DNA of 64,000 bases from positions 186,001 to 250,000 of the forward strand of contig CBDAPZ010000001.1 of assembly GCA_965198855.1 (NCBI GenBank). The letters are read 5' to 3'. The notes below the pieces were generated by a model. That model made no database searches. It was given only the letters and a program-made list of their open reading frames with translations, and was not told the origin of the DNA. Numbering within the stretch: the first letter of the stretch is position 1; every line of letters begins with the position of its first letter. Made by a program: the position numbers and the translations under genes. This document shows positions 26,363-37,312 of this stretch, piece after piece. The stretch comes from BOG-908 sp965198855. Its GTDB lineage: Bacteria; Pseudomonadota; Alphaproteobacteria; Acetobacterales; Acetobacteraceae.

Positions 26363-28363
26363 TCATGCCGCCAGCGGGATGCGTATCTGCCGCAGCGCCG
26401 CGACATCCAGGATCAGCGCCACCCGGCCATCCCCCAGAATGGTCGCCGCCGAGATGCCTTCGATCCGCGCGTAATTGGCTTCCAGGCTTTTTATCACCAC
26501 TTGCTGCTGTCCGAGCAATTCATCGACGCGTAGACCGAGCTTGTCGCCGCCTTCGAGTTCGACCAGCACCACCAGGCTGTTGCCGTCATCCTGCGCCGGC
26601 GGCCCCGTCTGCAATACGCTCGCCAGATGCACGAGCCTCACATATTCGCCGCGTATTGCGAGCACCTCGTTATCCGCGCTGAGCCGGGAGATATCGCCGG
26701 GCCGCGGCCTTACTGATTCCAAGATGTTGGTCAGCGGCACGATGTAGCGCTCCCCGCCAGCGGTTACGATCATCCCATCGAGCACAGCCAAGGTCAGCGG
26801 CAGCGACAGCGTTATCCGCGACCCGCGCCCGGGCGTGGAGGAGAGATGGATGCGTCCTCCCAGCCCCTGTATATTGCGTTTGACCACATCCATGCCGACG
26901 CCGCGGCCGGAGATGTTGGAGATCTTTTCCGCCGTGGAAAACCCCGGCAGGAAAATGAAATTGTCGATCTCTTCGTCGGTGAGGATCGCATCGGCCGCCA
27001 CCAGCCCGCGTTCCACGCAGCGCGCCCGCACGCGCATGCGATCGATCCCGCGCCCGTCATCGGCAATTTCAAGCACCACACGCCCGCTGCGATGGCTTGC
27101 CGATAGTGTGATGGTGCCTTCACGCGCCTTGCCGGCCGCAGCCCGCTGCTCCGGCGGCTCGATGCCGTGATCGACCGCGTTGCGCACCAGATGCGTCAGC
27201 GGATCGCTCAGCTGCTCGATAACAGTCTTGTCTAACTCAGTGGATTCACCGATCGTCACCACGCGCACATCGCGTCCGAGCTCAAGGGCCAGTTCGCGCA
27301 CCAGCCGCGGCAGCCGTGCGAACACCGAGCGCACCGGCTGCGCGCGGATGGACATCACGTTCTCCTGCAACTCCCGCACGTGATGCGCCATTTGGTCCAA
27401 CTCACGCACCAGTTCCGGATGGCGAATCAGATGCTGCCCGCTGATCTGCTGCGTGATCATGGCGTGAGTGATGACGATCTCGCCCACCATGTTCACCAGC
27501 CGGTCGACTTTTTCCAAATTAACCCGAATGGATCCGTTGAGCCCGGCTGTCGCCTGCGGTGCCGCCTCGGCGGCGGCCACCTGCACCACCTCATGCACGA
27601 CAGCATCGCGGATCATCGCGACGCTGACGGGAACGATCGCCTCGATGCGAATGATGCTGTCATCAGCGACAAATTCGAACACTTCGGCCAGGCGTGCTTC
27701 ATCCTCCTCGGTCTCGATCTCCGCGTCCCATGCGAGATAGGCGAGGTCCGGTTCCATCACCTCGAAATCCGGCAGCCGGCTTAAATCTGCCGTCACCTCC
27801 ATTCGCCCCAGCGAATGCAACTCGCGCAGCAGAAGCAGCGGCTCATTGCCCTGTCGCATCATCTCGGCACTCGGCGCGAAATGCAGGCGAAAGCGCTGTT
27901 TGCCGCTCTGCACCGCCGGCGACAGCGCACTGGGGAGAGGGGGCGCCTCATGCGCACCAGCGGCCGCACCGACCCACGCTGTCAGGCTCAGCAAAATGGT
28001 CGCCTCATGCCCATGCGGCAGAGGCGAATCACCACGCGCCTCGCTCACCAGATCGGCCAGCATGTCGAAGGAGCGCATCAGCAGCCCGTGCCCTGCGCGA
28101 TCGAGCCTGGCTGCGGCTAGCTCCGGGTCCGAACGCAGCGTATCCAGCGTGGATTCGAACACATGCGCGAAGGCCACCAGCCGGTCGAACCCGAAAGCGC
28201 CTGCGCCGCCCTTGATGGAATGCACAGCGCGGAAGATCGCCGCCATCGCCTCCGCATCCTTCGGCGCCTCGCGCAGGCTGGCCAGTTGCTGCTCTGCCTG
28301 CGCAAGGAGATCCGCGCATTCTTCGAAGAAAGTCCGCCTAAAAACTTCGATCTGGTCGCTCAC
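26363..28363 (-). CDS. cheA: Chemotaxis histidine kinase CheA
   Basis: The 666-residue kinase has the P1/Hpt domain with phospho-acceptor His48 in FRAVHSIKGGAGAFGF. A long linker (P2 not clearly recognisable) leads to the dimerisation segment VDRLVNMVGEIVITHAM, the ATPase domain with N box LVRNAVDHGIEPPEQR, EIADDGRGIDRMRV and GRGVGMDVVK, and a CheW-like P5 domain. It begins with GTG at 28363, overlapping the cheY stop (GTGA). It autophosphorylates and passes phosphate to the co-transcribed CheY and CheB. Confidence 0.97.
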   Translation of the reverse strand: MSDQIEVFRRTFFEECADLLAQAEQQLASLREAPKDAEAMAAIFRAVHSIKGGAGAFGFDRLVAFAHVFESTLDTLRSDPELAAARLDRAGHGLLMRSFDMLADLVSEARGDSPLPHGHEATILLSLTAWVGAAAGAHEAPPLPSALSPAVQSGKQRFRLHFAPSAEMMRQGNEPLLLLRELHSLGRMEVTADLSRLPDFEVMEPDLAYLAWDAEIETEEDEARLAEVFEFVADDSIIRIEAIVPVSVAMIRDAVVHEVVQVAAAEAAPQATAGLNGSIRVNLEKVDRLVNMVGEIVITHAMITQQISGQHLIRHPELVRELDQMAHHVRELQENVMSIRAQPVRSVFARLPRLVRELALELGRDVRVVTIGESTELDKTVIEQLSDPLTHLVRNAVDHGIEPPEQRAAAGKAREGTITLSASHRSGRVVLEIADDGRGIDRMRVRARCVERGLVAADAILTDEEIDNFIFLPGFSTAEKISNISGRGVGMDVVKRNIQGLGGRIHLSSTPGRGSRITLSLPLTLAVLDGMIVTAGGERYIVPLTNILESVRPRPGDISRLSADNEVLAIRGEYVRLVHLASVLQTGPPAQDDGNSLVVLVELEGGDKLGLRVDELLGQQQVVIKSLEANYARIEGISAATILGDGRVALILDVAALRQIRIPLAA

Positions 28364-28725
28364 GCGCAGACCTTGGCGACCGTCTGCAACAGCTTCGGCC
28401 CATTAAAGGGTTTCACCAGCCACCCCGTCGCCCCCGCTTGCCGCCCAGCATCTTTCTTGGCGGGATCGCCTTCTGTGGTGAGCATCAGGATCGGCGTCAT
28501 CCGGTTCGCACCTTCGGCACGCAGCGCGCGTATCAGTTGCAGCCCATCCATCACCGGCATGTTCAGATCGGTGATGATGCAATCCACCTTGGCCGCACCC
28601 AGCTTTTCGATGGCGCGCTTGCCGTCCTCCGCCTCGAGCACGTCGTAGGCAGCGCCCTTGAGCGTAAATGTCACCATGTCGCGCATCGTCTTCGAATCAT
28701 CGACGACCAGGATTTTCTTAGCCAT
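28360..28725 (-). CDS. cheY: Chemotaxis response regulator CheY
   Basis: The 121-residue single receiver starts MAKKILVVDDSKTMRDMV, with acidic residues at 9-10, phospho-acceptor Asp53 in IITDLNMPVMDG, Thr in ILMLTTEG and Lys in WLVKPFNG. This is the typical CheY found next to cheA in alphaproteobacteria. Its start overlaps the upstream STAS gene by eight bases and its stop overlaps cheA by four. No flagellar motor genes lie nearby, so its output target (motor or otherwise) is not shown here. Confidence 0.95.
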   Translation of the reverse strand: MAKKILVVDDSKTMRDMVTFTLKGAAYDVLEAEDGKRAIEKLGAAKVDCIITDLNMPVMDGLQLIRALRAEGANRMTPILMLTTEGDPAKKDAGRQAGATGWLVKPFNGPKLLQTVAKVCA

Positions 28726-29056
28726 GCGCGGCCATCCAGCGATTTAGCTCGGCAGCCAGCCCCATCTCGCCGAACGCCAGCCGCATCGGTTCTGACGCGC
28801 TTTCCAGCACCAGCCGCGCACGCTGCGGCGCCAGCGCTCGGTCCGCCGCGATCAGCACCTGCATGCAGGGCGTGGTGATACGCTCCACCTCACCGCCTCC
28901 CATAAGCCAAATCGGCGCACCCTTCTGCACCAGCGGCGACAGGCTCTCCTTCAATCCATGCGCCGCTCCCGAATCGCTGACCGGCGGAAGCGTCACTCTT
29001 GCTAACTCGTCCGGTGCGGCCGCTTGGGCCGCTACCGGCATGGCGCGCTTTGCCAT
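28718..29056 (-). CDS. STAS-domain protein, first gene of the che operon
   Basis: The 112-residue protein resembles a STAS (anti-sigma-factor-antagonist-like) domain: LARVTLPPVSDSGAAHGLKESL, a WLMGGGEVERITTPCMQVLIAA segment where the switch Ser/Thr normally lies (ITTPCMQ), and a C-terminal helix MRLAFGEMGLAAEL. Similar small STAS proteins precede che operons in several alphaproteobacteria; their role is unclear. The ATG at 29056 has GAGG just upstream; an ATG at 29101 is the alternative. Eight bases overlap with cheY, so it is co-translated with it. Confidence 0.75.
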   Translation of the reverse strand: MAKRAMPVAAQAAAPDELARVTLPPVSDSGAAHGLKESLSPLVQKGAPIWLMGGGEVERITTPCMQVLIAADRALAPQRARLVLESASEPMRLAFGEMGLAAELNRWMAAHG

Positions 29057-29214
29057 CGTCCTCGATGTCCTGTCTTTGCCGTGACAGGACGCAATCTGCA
29101 TCGTCCGCCTCTAACGAATGGCTAAGGCGCAAGCAGGTGGGTCTTAACGCTTCTTTTCACCGCGGCTCCTAACCTCCCGGACAGTCACCAGGCTCACGCG
29201 GCAGAACGGAACGG

Positions 29215-29826
29215 ATGCAGAGCGAACACCACGCCGCCACACCGGACACACAGGCCGATCTGCTTCGCCGCTGGCTAAGCCTCTCGGAGCTAAAGCGACG
29301 CAGCCTCCACGCGCTGGCCTGCGAGCTCACCACCACGTCCGATTTCGTCGAGCGTGCAGCGGGCGAACTCAGCCAGGAATTCCTCGACCTCGCCCGCCTC
29401 GCAGGACGACAGACCGCCCTCGTCGCCGATCTCGAGCGGCTCGCCGCGAAGGGCCTTCCCGCCGGCGACACCATCACCGAGCTTCCCGCCTTGCTCGGCA
29501 AGATCGCCGAAGCCTCCGCCCACGTGGCACGCCATATCGAATCGCTGGTCGTCGAGATCCAGTTCCAGGATCACACCCGGCAACATCTGCTGCAGATCGG
29601 CGACACGCTGCTGTTCCTCGCCGAAGCCGGCGCCAACGCACAGGCCGAGACCAGTGGCGTGATGCCCAACCTCTCCTGGGACGGCAGCCCCGACCCCACC
29701 CTGCTCGCCCGCCTGCTCGACGCGCAGCGCCTGAGCGAAATGCGTGGCCGCCTCCTCGCCCACCTGGTCCCCGACGCCGCCCCGCAGGAAGATCAGGCGC
29801 TCGGCGGCAGTATCGACCTGTTCTAA
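29215..29826 (+). CDS. Helical protein with CheZ-like FQDxxxQ motif, divergent from che operon
   Basis: The 203-residue, mostly helical, soluble protein holds EIQFQDHTRQHLLQ at residues 114-127. In CheZ the catalytic helix has the pattern FQDLTGQ, with the Asp contacting Mg and the Gln attacking phospho-CheY; here Asp119 and Gln123 keep the same spacing. The acidic C-terminal end (APQEDQ, then GGSIDLF) also recalls CheZ, whose C-terminus binds CheY. The rest is not clearly alignable by eye, and similar FQD-RQ motifs exist in other chemotaxis-associated proteins. It starts 158 bases from the STAS gene on the opposite strand, so the two share a promoter region. Best call: putative CheY-P phosphatase or related che accessory protein. 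Confidence 0.6.
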   Translation: MQSEHHAATPDTQADLLRRWLSLSELKRRSLHALACELTTTSDFVERAAGELSQEFLDLARLAGRQTALVADLERLAAKGLPAGDTITELPALLGKIAEASAHVARHIESLVVEIQFQDHTRQHLLQIGDTLLFLAEAGANAQAETSGVMPNLSWDGSPDPTLLARLLDAQRLSEMRGRLLAHLVPDAAPQEDQALGGSIDLF

Positions 29827-29865
29827 CGGGCACAAAAGGCTTGCAATAGCAGCGGCTTAACTCTT

Positions 29866-29950
29866 AAGACACAAAAGTCTTTTGCTTATTTTCTTCAGAA
29901 AAGAAGACCTTCTTTTTTGAAAAAAGAGGCAAAGAACTTTTACGTCTTTA
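29866..29950. repeat. AT-rich repeat: inverse half followed by forward half
   Basis: GACACAAAAGTC, TTTTGCTTATTTTC and TTCAGAAAAGAAGACC are the inverse half; CTTCTTTTTTGAAAAAAGAG and GCAAAGAACTTTTACGTC are the forward half. The usual GC-rich centre is missing, and the order of halves is swapped relative to 16909-17032. Confidence 0.65.
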
Positions 29951-29951
29951 G

Positions 29952-31202
29952 GTGCGCATTGTGACGACGATTGCCGAACGCCTGGACGCTACGAGGGGCC
30001 GAACCACTGGCTTCGATTATATCCGGTTGAGTCTCGCAACGTCGATCATTCTCTGGCACGGCATTTCCACAAGTTATGGCCAGGCGGTCGAGCTCGGTTA
30101 TTGGCGATCGCCGATCGGTGTCGCCTACCACTTCGTTCTCCCGATGTTTTTCGCCCTCAGCGGCTTTCTCGTCTGCGGCAGCCTCGATCGTTGCCCGACG
30201 CTCATTTCCTTCTTCGCGTTGCGCGTCCTGCGCATCCTGCCCGCGCTTGCCATGGAAGTCCTGCTCTCGGCGCTGCTGCTCGGCCCGGCTCTCAGCATCC
30301 TGCCGGTCTCCGCCTATTTCGCCGATCCGCGTCTGCACGCCTATTTCCTGAACATGCTCGGCGATATCCATTACGTCTTGCCCGGCGTGTTCGAAGGCAA
30401 TCCGGTCGGCCACACCGTCAACGCACAGCTTTGGACGATGCCGTTCGAGCTGATGTGCTATCTCGCGATTGGCGGACTCGCGCTTTCCGGCCTGCTCCGT
30501 CACCGGTTTGCGTTCCTGCTGTTCACCCTGCTCACGCAATCGCTCTGGGCCTGGCATGCCGTGGCCCTGGGGGACACCGGTTCCTCCAATGGCGCCTCCG
30601 GCGAGGTTCTCGTGGTGGCCTTCCTTGGCGGCCTGCTGATCCATCTCTACCGCGACCGCATCATCCTGCATGCCGGCCTTTTCGCCGCCATTACCGCGCT
30701 CGCGATCTGGCTCTCGACACTGCCGCACGGCGCCTACTACCTGCCGCTGCCTGCCGCCTACATGGTCGTCTATCTCGGCTTGCTGAACCCGCCGCTGGCG
30801 CCGCTGGTGCGCAGCGGCGACTACTCGTACGGCCTCTATCTCTACGGCTATCCGTTGCAGCAGGCGGTCGCTGCGTTCGGCGCGCCGGCGCGTCATTACT
30901 GGATCAATGTCGGGATCGCCTTGCCGGCCTCGCTGCTGGTCGCCGTCGGCTCGTGGCACGCGCTCGAGCGACGCGCCTTGTCGCTGCGCCGATACATTCC
31001 GCCTATGGAGGCTGCCATTATTGCATGGCGCACGCGCCGGCCGCTTGCACGCTGGAGCCGCTCGGCGCCAGCAGTAGCAGGCTGGCTGTTCCTTGCCGGG
31101 CTCGCCGGCACGCTGCTGCTGGTGGATGGGCGCTCGATGCCCGGAATCCTGCTGATCCTCTCGAGCTTCGCCCTCGCCTCCACGGCCCTGCGCACCCCTT
31201 GA
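29952..31202 (+). CDS. Acyltransferase 3 family membrane protein
   Basis: The 416-residue polytopic membrane protein shows the family markers in order: FDYIRLSLATSIILWHGI (N-terminal D-x-x-R and His), FFALSGFLVCGSL, FFALRVLRILPAL, and LWTMPFELMCYLAIGG as the variant of the usual W-SL-EE motif. About ten helices are visible, plus one near the C-terminus. It presumably O-acylates an envelope glycan. GTG 29952 is taken, with GTG 29961 as an alternative. The gene is followed 33 bases later by argB, probably only by chance of position. It differs clearly from the acyltransferase at 7089 and is not a recent duplicate. Confidence 0.85.
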   Translation: MRIVTTIAERLDATRGRTTGFDYIRLSLATSIILWHGISTSYGQAVELGYWRSPIGVAYHFVLPMFFALSGFLVCGSLDRCPTLISFFALRVLRILPALAMEVLLSALLLGPALSILPVSAYFADPRLHAYFLNMLGDIHYVLPGVFEGNPVGHTVNAQLWTMPFELMCYLAIGGLALSGLLRHRFAFLLFTLLTQSLWAWHAVALGDTGSSNGASGEVLVVAFLGGLLIHLYRDRIILHAGLFAAITALAIWLSTLPHGAYYLPLPAAYMVVYLGLLNPPLAPLVRSGDYSYGLYLYGYPLQQAVAAFGAPARHYWINVGIALPASLLVAVGSWHALERRALSLRRYIPPMEAAIIAWRTRRPLARWSRSAPAVAGWLFLAGLAGTLLLVDGRSMPGILLILSSFALASTALRTP

Positions 31203-31235
31203 CCGTAGGGGCAGCCCCCCGTAACCGGGCAAGTC

Positions 31236-32138
31236 ATGAGCACAACACCCGAAGCGCTCAGGCGCGCCACCGAGCAGGCTGCCATACTGGCGCAGGCGCT
31301 GCCGTTTCTCCGCCGCTACGCCGGCACCACCATCGTGGTGAAATATGGCGGCCACGCGATGGGCGACCCGGAACTCTCCGTCGAGTTCGGCCGCGACATC
31401 GCGCTCCTCAAGCAGGTCGGTGTGAACCCGGTCGTGGTGCATGGCGGCGGCCCGCAGATCAACGCGATGCTCAAGCGCCTGGCGATCAAATCCGAGTTCG
31501 TCGACGGCCTGCGGGTCACCGACGCCGCCATGGTCGAAGTGGTGGAAATGGTGCTCGCCGGCTCGGTGAACAAACACGTCACCGAGCTGATCAACCGCGC
31601 CGGCGCGCTCGCCGTGGGCATCTCCGGCAAGGATGGCGGCCTGATCCGCGCGAAAAAACTCACCCGCGTGATCGTCGATCCGGACAGCCATATCGAGCAC
31701 GCGCTCGATCTCGGTTTCGTCGGCGAGCCCGAACACGTCGATGTGCGCGTGATCCACGCGCTCACCGGTTCCGGCCTTATCCCGGTGATCGCCCCGGTCG
31801 GCCTCGGCAATGACGGCCTGACCTACAACATCAATGCCGACGACGCGGCCGGTGCCATTGCCGGCGCGCTGCATGCGACGAGGCTGCTGATGCTCACAGA
31901 TGTGCCCGGCGTGCTCGACAAGGAGGGCAATCTGATCGCCGACATGTCGGTGGCCGAAGCCAAGGCCCTGATCGCCGACGGCACGATCACCGGCGGCATG
32001 ATCCCCAAGGTGGAGAATTGCTTCGAGGCGCTGGGCTTCGGCGCCAAGGGCTGCGTCATCCTCGATGGCCGTGTGCCGCACGCGGTTCTGCTGGAGCTGT
32101 TCACCGAAGCCGGCCCCGGTACGCTGATCCACCGTTAG
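31236..32138 (+). CDS. argB: Acetylglutamate kinase ArgB
   Basis: The 300-residue enzyme phosphorylates N-acetylglutamate in the second step of arginine synthesis. Diagnostic parts: VVKYGGHAMGD (phosphate-binding Lys and GG), VVVHGGGPQINAML, NINADDAAGAIAGAL, LMLTDVPGVLD and GGMIPKVENCFEAL. Length and the N-terminal extension (about 25 residues before FLRRYAGTT) fit the arginine-sensitive hexameric type, in which the N-terminal helix interlocks dimers. No other arg genes are adjacent. Confidence 0.97.
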   Translation: MSTTPEALRRATEQAAILAQALPFLRRYAGTTIVVKYGGHAMGDPELSVEFGRDIALLKQVGVNPVVVHGGGPQINAMLKRLAIKSEFVDGLRVTDAAMVEVVEMVLAGSVNKHVTELINRAGALAVGISGKDGGLIRAKKLTRVIVDPDSHIEHALDLGFVGEPEHVDVRVIHALTGSGLIPVIAPVGLGNDGLTYNINADDAAGAIAGALHATRLLMLTDVPGVLDKEGNLIADMSVAEAKALIADGTITGGMIPKVENCFEALGFGAKGCVILDGRVPHAVLLELFTEAGPGTLIHR

Positions 32139-32278
32139 AAAGCCTGCCCACGGCCGTTCATCCATCGGAGAGCGAATTGCTTTTCCGCCTCGTCCTGCCG
32201 CTTCCATCCGCGGCTGGCGTAACCTGGCTTTAGGGTTTTGCCGCCTAGCTTCGAAGCCGGTGAGCTTTGGGCGGGCAC

Positions 32279-35176
<2,898 letters not shown>

Positions 35177-35225
35177 CCCGGCCAAATCCGTAAGGCGGGC
35201 ACGTCCCACCCTACGAAGGCACGAC

Positions 35226-35729
35226 TCAATCGGCGGCGGCGCCGCTCTCCTGCTCTGGGGCGGGGGCGCTGTTCAGCTGGATGTAGTTTTGGATGCCGAT
35301 CAGCTTGATCAGGTCGAACTGGCGGTCGAGGAAATCCACATGCTCTTCCTCGCTGGAAAGGATGCGCCGCAGCAGGTCACGCGAGACATAGTCGCGCACG
35401 CTTTCGCAATAGGCGATGCCCTCGCGCAGATCCAGCAGCGCCTTTTCTTCCATTTTCAGGTCGCAGCCGAGAATCTCTTCCACCGTCTGGCCGACCATCA
35501 CCTTGTCGAGGCGCTGCACGTTCGGCAGGCCGTCGAGGAACAGGATGCGCTCGATCAGCCAGTCGGCATGGCGCATCTCGTCGATGCTTTCGCCGTATTC
35601 GAACTTGCCGAGCTTGGTGACGCCCCAGTGCTGCAGCAGGCGTGCATGCAGGAAATACTGGTTGATCGCCGTCAGCTCATTGGTGAGCTGCGTGTTCAGG
35701 TGTTCGACAACTTTGGGGTCGCGCAGCAT
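35226..35729 (-). CDS. bfr: Bacterioferritin
   Basis: The 167-residue iron-storage subunit has all ferroxidase ligands in the positions of E. coli Bfr: Glu18, Glu51, His54, Glu94, Glu127 and His130. The haem ligand Met52 is also present (ESIDEMRHAD). It forms 24-subunit cages that oxidise and store iron. The C-terminus carries a short Pro/Glu-rich tail (APAPEQESGAAAD) beyond the standard end. It lies downstream of bfd on the same strand with a 38-base gap, so the two are probably one transcript. Confidence 0.97.
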   Translation of the reverse strand: MLRDPKVVEHLNTQLTNELTAINQYFLHARLLQHWGVTKLGKFEYGESIDEMRHADWLIERILFLDGLPNVQRLDKVMVGQTVEEILGCDLKMEEKALLDLREGIAYCESVRDYVSRDLLRRILSSEEEHVDFLDRQFDLIKLIGIQNYIQLNSAPAPEQESGAAAD

Positions 35730-35767
35730 GATGGCCTCGATTTTGCGGGGCCTTCAGTGGCCCGCCA

Positions 35768-35977
35768 TTAGGCAGTAGCGCCCATGGCCGCTGCTGTCAC
35801 GCCAGGATCGTTCATTACGGAACCGATTCCAAGTAAGTTGCAAATGCTCCGTACGCAAGTCCCGCATTGCGCCCTGCAACGGCAGGCGGCGAAAACTTCA
35901 GCCGGACGTGCCGCACCATCACGGGTGGCACCCTGAACATCGGCCTCGGTGAGAGCATTGCATAGGCACACATACAC
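35768..35977 (-). CDS. bfd: Bacterioferritin-associated ferredoxin Bfd
   Basis: The 69-residue [2Fe-2S] protein begins MYVCLCNALTEADV. Cluster ligands Cys4, Cys6, Cys38 and Cys41 match the E. coli Bfd spacing. It passes electrons to bacterioferritin haem to release stored iron. The start codon is GTG at 35977, fixed by the conserved N-terminus. It is the first gene of a bfd-bfr unit, and a Fur-like palindrome lies 49 bases upstream of the start, consistent with induction in iron shortage. Confidence 0.95.
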   Translation of the reverse strand: MYVCLCNALTEADVQGATRDGAARPAEVFAACRCRAQCGTCVRSICNLLGIGSVMNDPGVTAAAMGATA

Positions 35978-36025
35978 GATTGCGTTACCCCGATTTCTAA
36001 CTTGGCTCGCCCTTATAGACGTGAA

Positions 36026-36040
36026 TGCGAGTTATTCGCA
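36026..36040 (-). promoter_or_regulatory. Candidate Fur-type operator upstream of bfd
   Basis: TGCGA-GTTAT-TCGCA is a perfect 5-5-5 inverted repeat. Its pattern (TGC, A, T, TT, GCA) resembles alphaproteobacterial Fur-family boxes as I remember them. It lies 49 bases before the bfd start, in an AT-richer intergenic stretch. Binding is inferred from pattern and context only. Confidence 0.5.
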
Positions 36041-36168
36041 ACTGAAGAATGGCGCGACTACCAAAAGATTTCGTGTGGAGCCGCCTCAGGTTGAGAATTC
36101 TGTTGCAGCAAAGCTAAAAAGAGAACATTACATGAACAAATTACGTGCCGGTTCACGGGAGCGCGCAG

Positions 36169-37011
36169 ATGCTGCAAGAAAACGGCGACAATGCAAGGCT
36201 GGACACAGTATTCCAACAGCTCGCGGAAACTGCGCCACGCGTGGAAGCACTGCTCGCGCGCCATTTTCCGGCTCGCGGCGGCTGCCTGTTTCCGGATGCT
36301 GCAGGCAATGTGTGCGTGGCGGAGGGTGGCGGCGCTTTGGAAAGGCCCGCTTCGGTGTATGCCCGTTGCGTCGCGAAGCTGGGCAGTCTGGTTACGGAAT
36401 TCGCCGTTGCGGCCATGGACCAGGCGGCCTTCGCCTGCATCCGCCTGGCCAAGGAACGAACCGTATTTGCCTGCGCATTCGACCTTGCCCGCCACCCACT
36501 GGACCCGATGCAGCGCCAGCTTTTTGTCGCCCGCATGATGCCCGCCTCGGCACCACTGCATCGTCACGACGATGCCACAGCCTCCAGTATCTGGCTTCGC
36601 CTCTGGACACTGCATGCCTGGGTGCTGGAGCTGCGCTTGGCGATCGCCGTGTGCGGCGAGGCGGCTCCAACGGAATATTCTCTCCTGGAATCGTTGGACC
36701 TCGATCTCTCATGCCTTCTCCAACCGGATGCGCATTGGCTCTCCGTGGATCTCTGCACGGTATCCCACGCCGAGATGGTTGCTAGGGCGCCCCTGGAGGT
36801 GCTTCCGGTCGGCAATCTTGCCTGGCCGAACAGGCTCGGCGCGCTGCTACAGGAAACGGGGTTCGACACACGGGTGCTGAGACGTCGCGGCATCGGCCTC
36901 AGCCAAGAGGATGGCCTCTTTATGCTGCGCTTCGGCCGGCGCTTTGCCGAAGTCCCGATACTGGACCAGGCACCTCCGCGCATGCGGTGCCACGCGCATC
37001 CGGCTCTATAG
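36169..37011 (+). CDS. Protein of unknown function
   Basis: The 280-residue protein has no recognised domain. ATG 36169 is preceded by GGGAG at seven bases; the predicted start MLQENGDNARLDTVFQQLAE leads into a helical N-terminus. The protein has many Cys and His residues scattered singly (for example CLFPDAAGNVCV, LFVARMMPASAPLHRHDD), alternating helices and short strands, and no signal peptide or membrane helix. Codon use is typical of the genome. It is divergent from bfd and followed by two small exported-protein genes on the other strand. No function is proposed. Confidence 0.65.
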   Translation: MLQENGDNARLDTVFQQLAETAPRVEALLARHFPARGGCLFPDAAGNVCVAEGGGALERPASVYARCVAKLGSLVTEFAVAAMDQAAFACIRLAKERTVFACAFDLARHPLDPMQRQLFVARMMPASAPLHRHDDATASSIWLRLWTLHAWVLELRLAIAVCGEAAPTEYSLLESLDLDLSCLLQPDAHWLSVDLCTVSHAEMVARAPLEVLPVGNLAWPNRLGALLQETGFDTRVLRRRGIGLSQEDGLFMLRFGRRFAEVPILDQAPPRMRCHAHPAL

Positions 37012-37074
37012 AACAGGCCTGAAGGGCCGGCTTTCACATACCGGCTGCTCCAGGCCCTGTGTGTCAGCCGGCTT

Positions 37075-37290
37075 TTACTGTGCCGGTGTCTCGGTATGAG
37101 TCGTTGTCGTGCTCGTTGTGGCAGCCGGCGGCATTGCCATCGAAGGCGGTGGTGGTGCCGTGGTCTCCGAGTGTTCGGTCGTGGTCGTGGTCGTCACTGG
37201 CGGGTCGCCTCCGCAGGCGCCCAGCATCAGCGTGCCGCCAAGGGCCACTGCGCCGAGCATCCGCTTGGGCGCAAGAAATCTTATGTTCAT
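37075..37290 (-). CDS. Small Thr/Pro-rich lipoprotein
   Basis: The 71-residue protein starts MNIRFLAPKRMLGAVALGG and has a lipobox LGAC, so it is a predicted lipoprotein with a mature part of about 46 residues made almost entirely of Thr, Pro, Ala, Met and Ser (PPVTTTTTTEHSETTAPPPP). This is low-complexity sequence, probably an unstructured envelope spacer. It lies 22 bases after a related exported-protein gene on the same strand. Function unknown. Confidence 0.65.
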   Translation of the reverse strand: MNIRFLAPKRMLGAVALGGTLMLGACGGDPPVTTTTTTEHSETTAPPPPSMAMPPAATTSTTTTHTETPAQ

Positions 37291-37312
37291 GGCTTCTATC
37301 TCCAGACGACAA

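Noticed and set aside
30101..31813. Plus-strand open frame of 570 residues in another frame of the acyltransferase/argB region
   Set aside because: Arg/Ala/Pro-rich product without family features, overlapping two well-supported genes.
36026..36040. Reading the palindrome as an Irr or RirA box
   Set aside because: The spacing and half-site (TGCGA ... TCGCA) do not match the Irr or RirA patterns I remember; a Fur-type site fits better.
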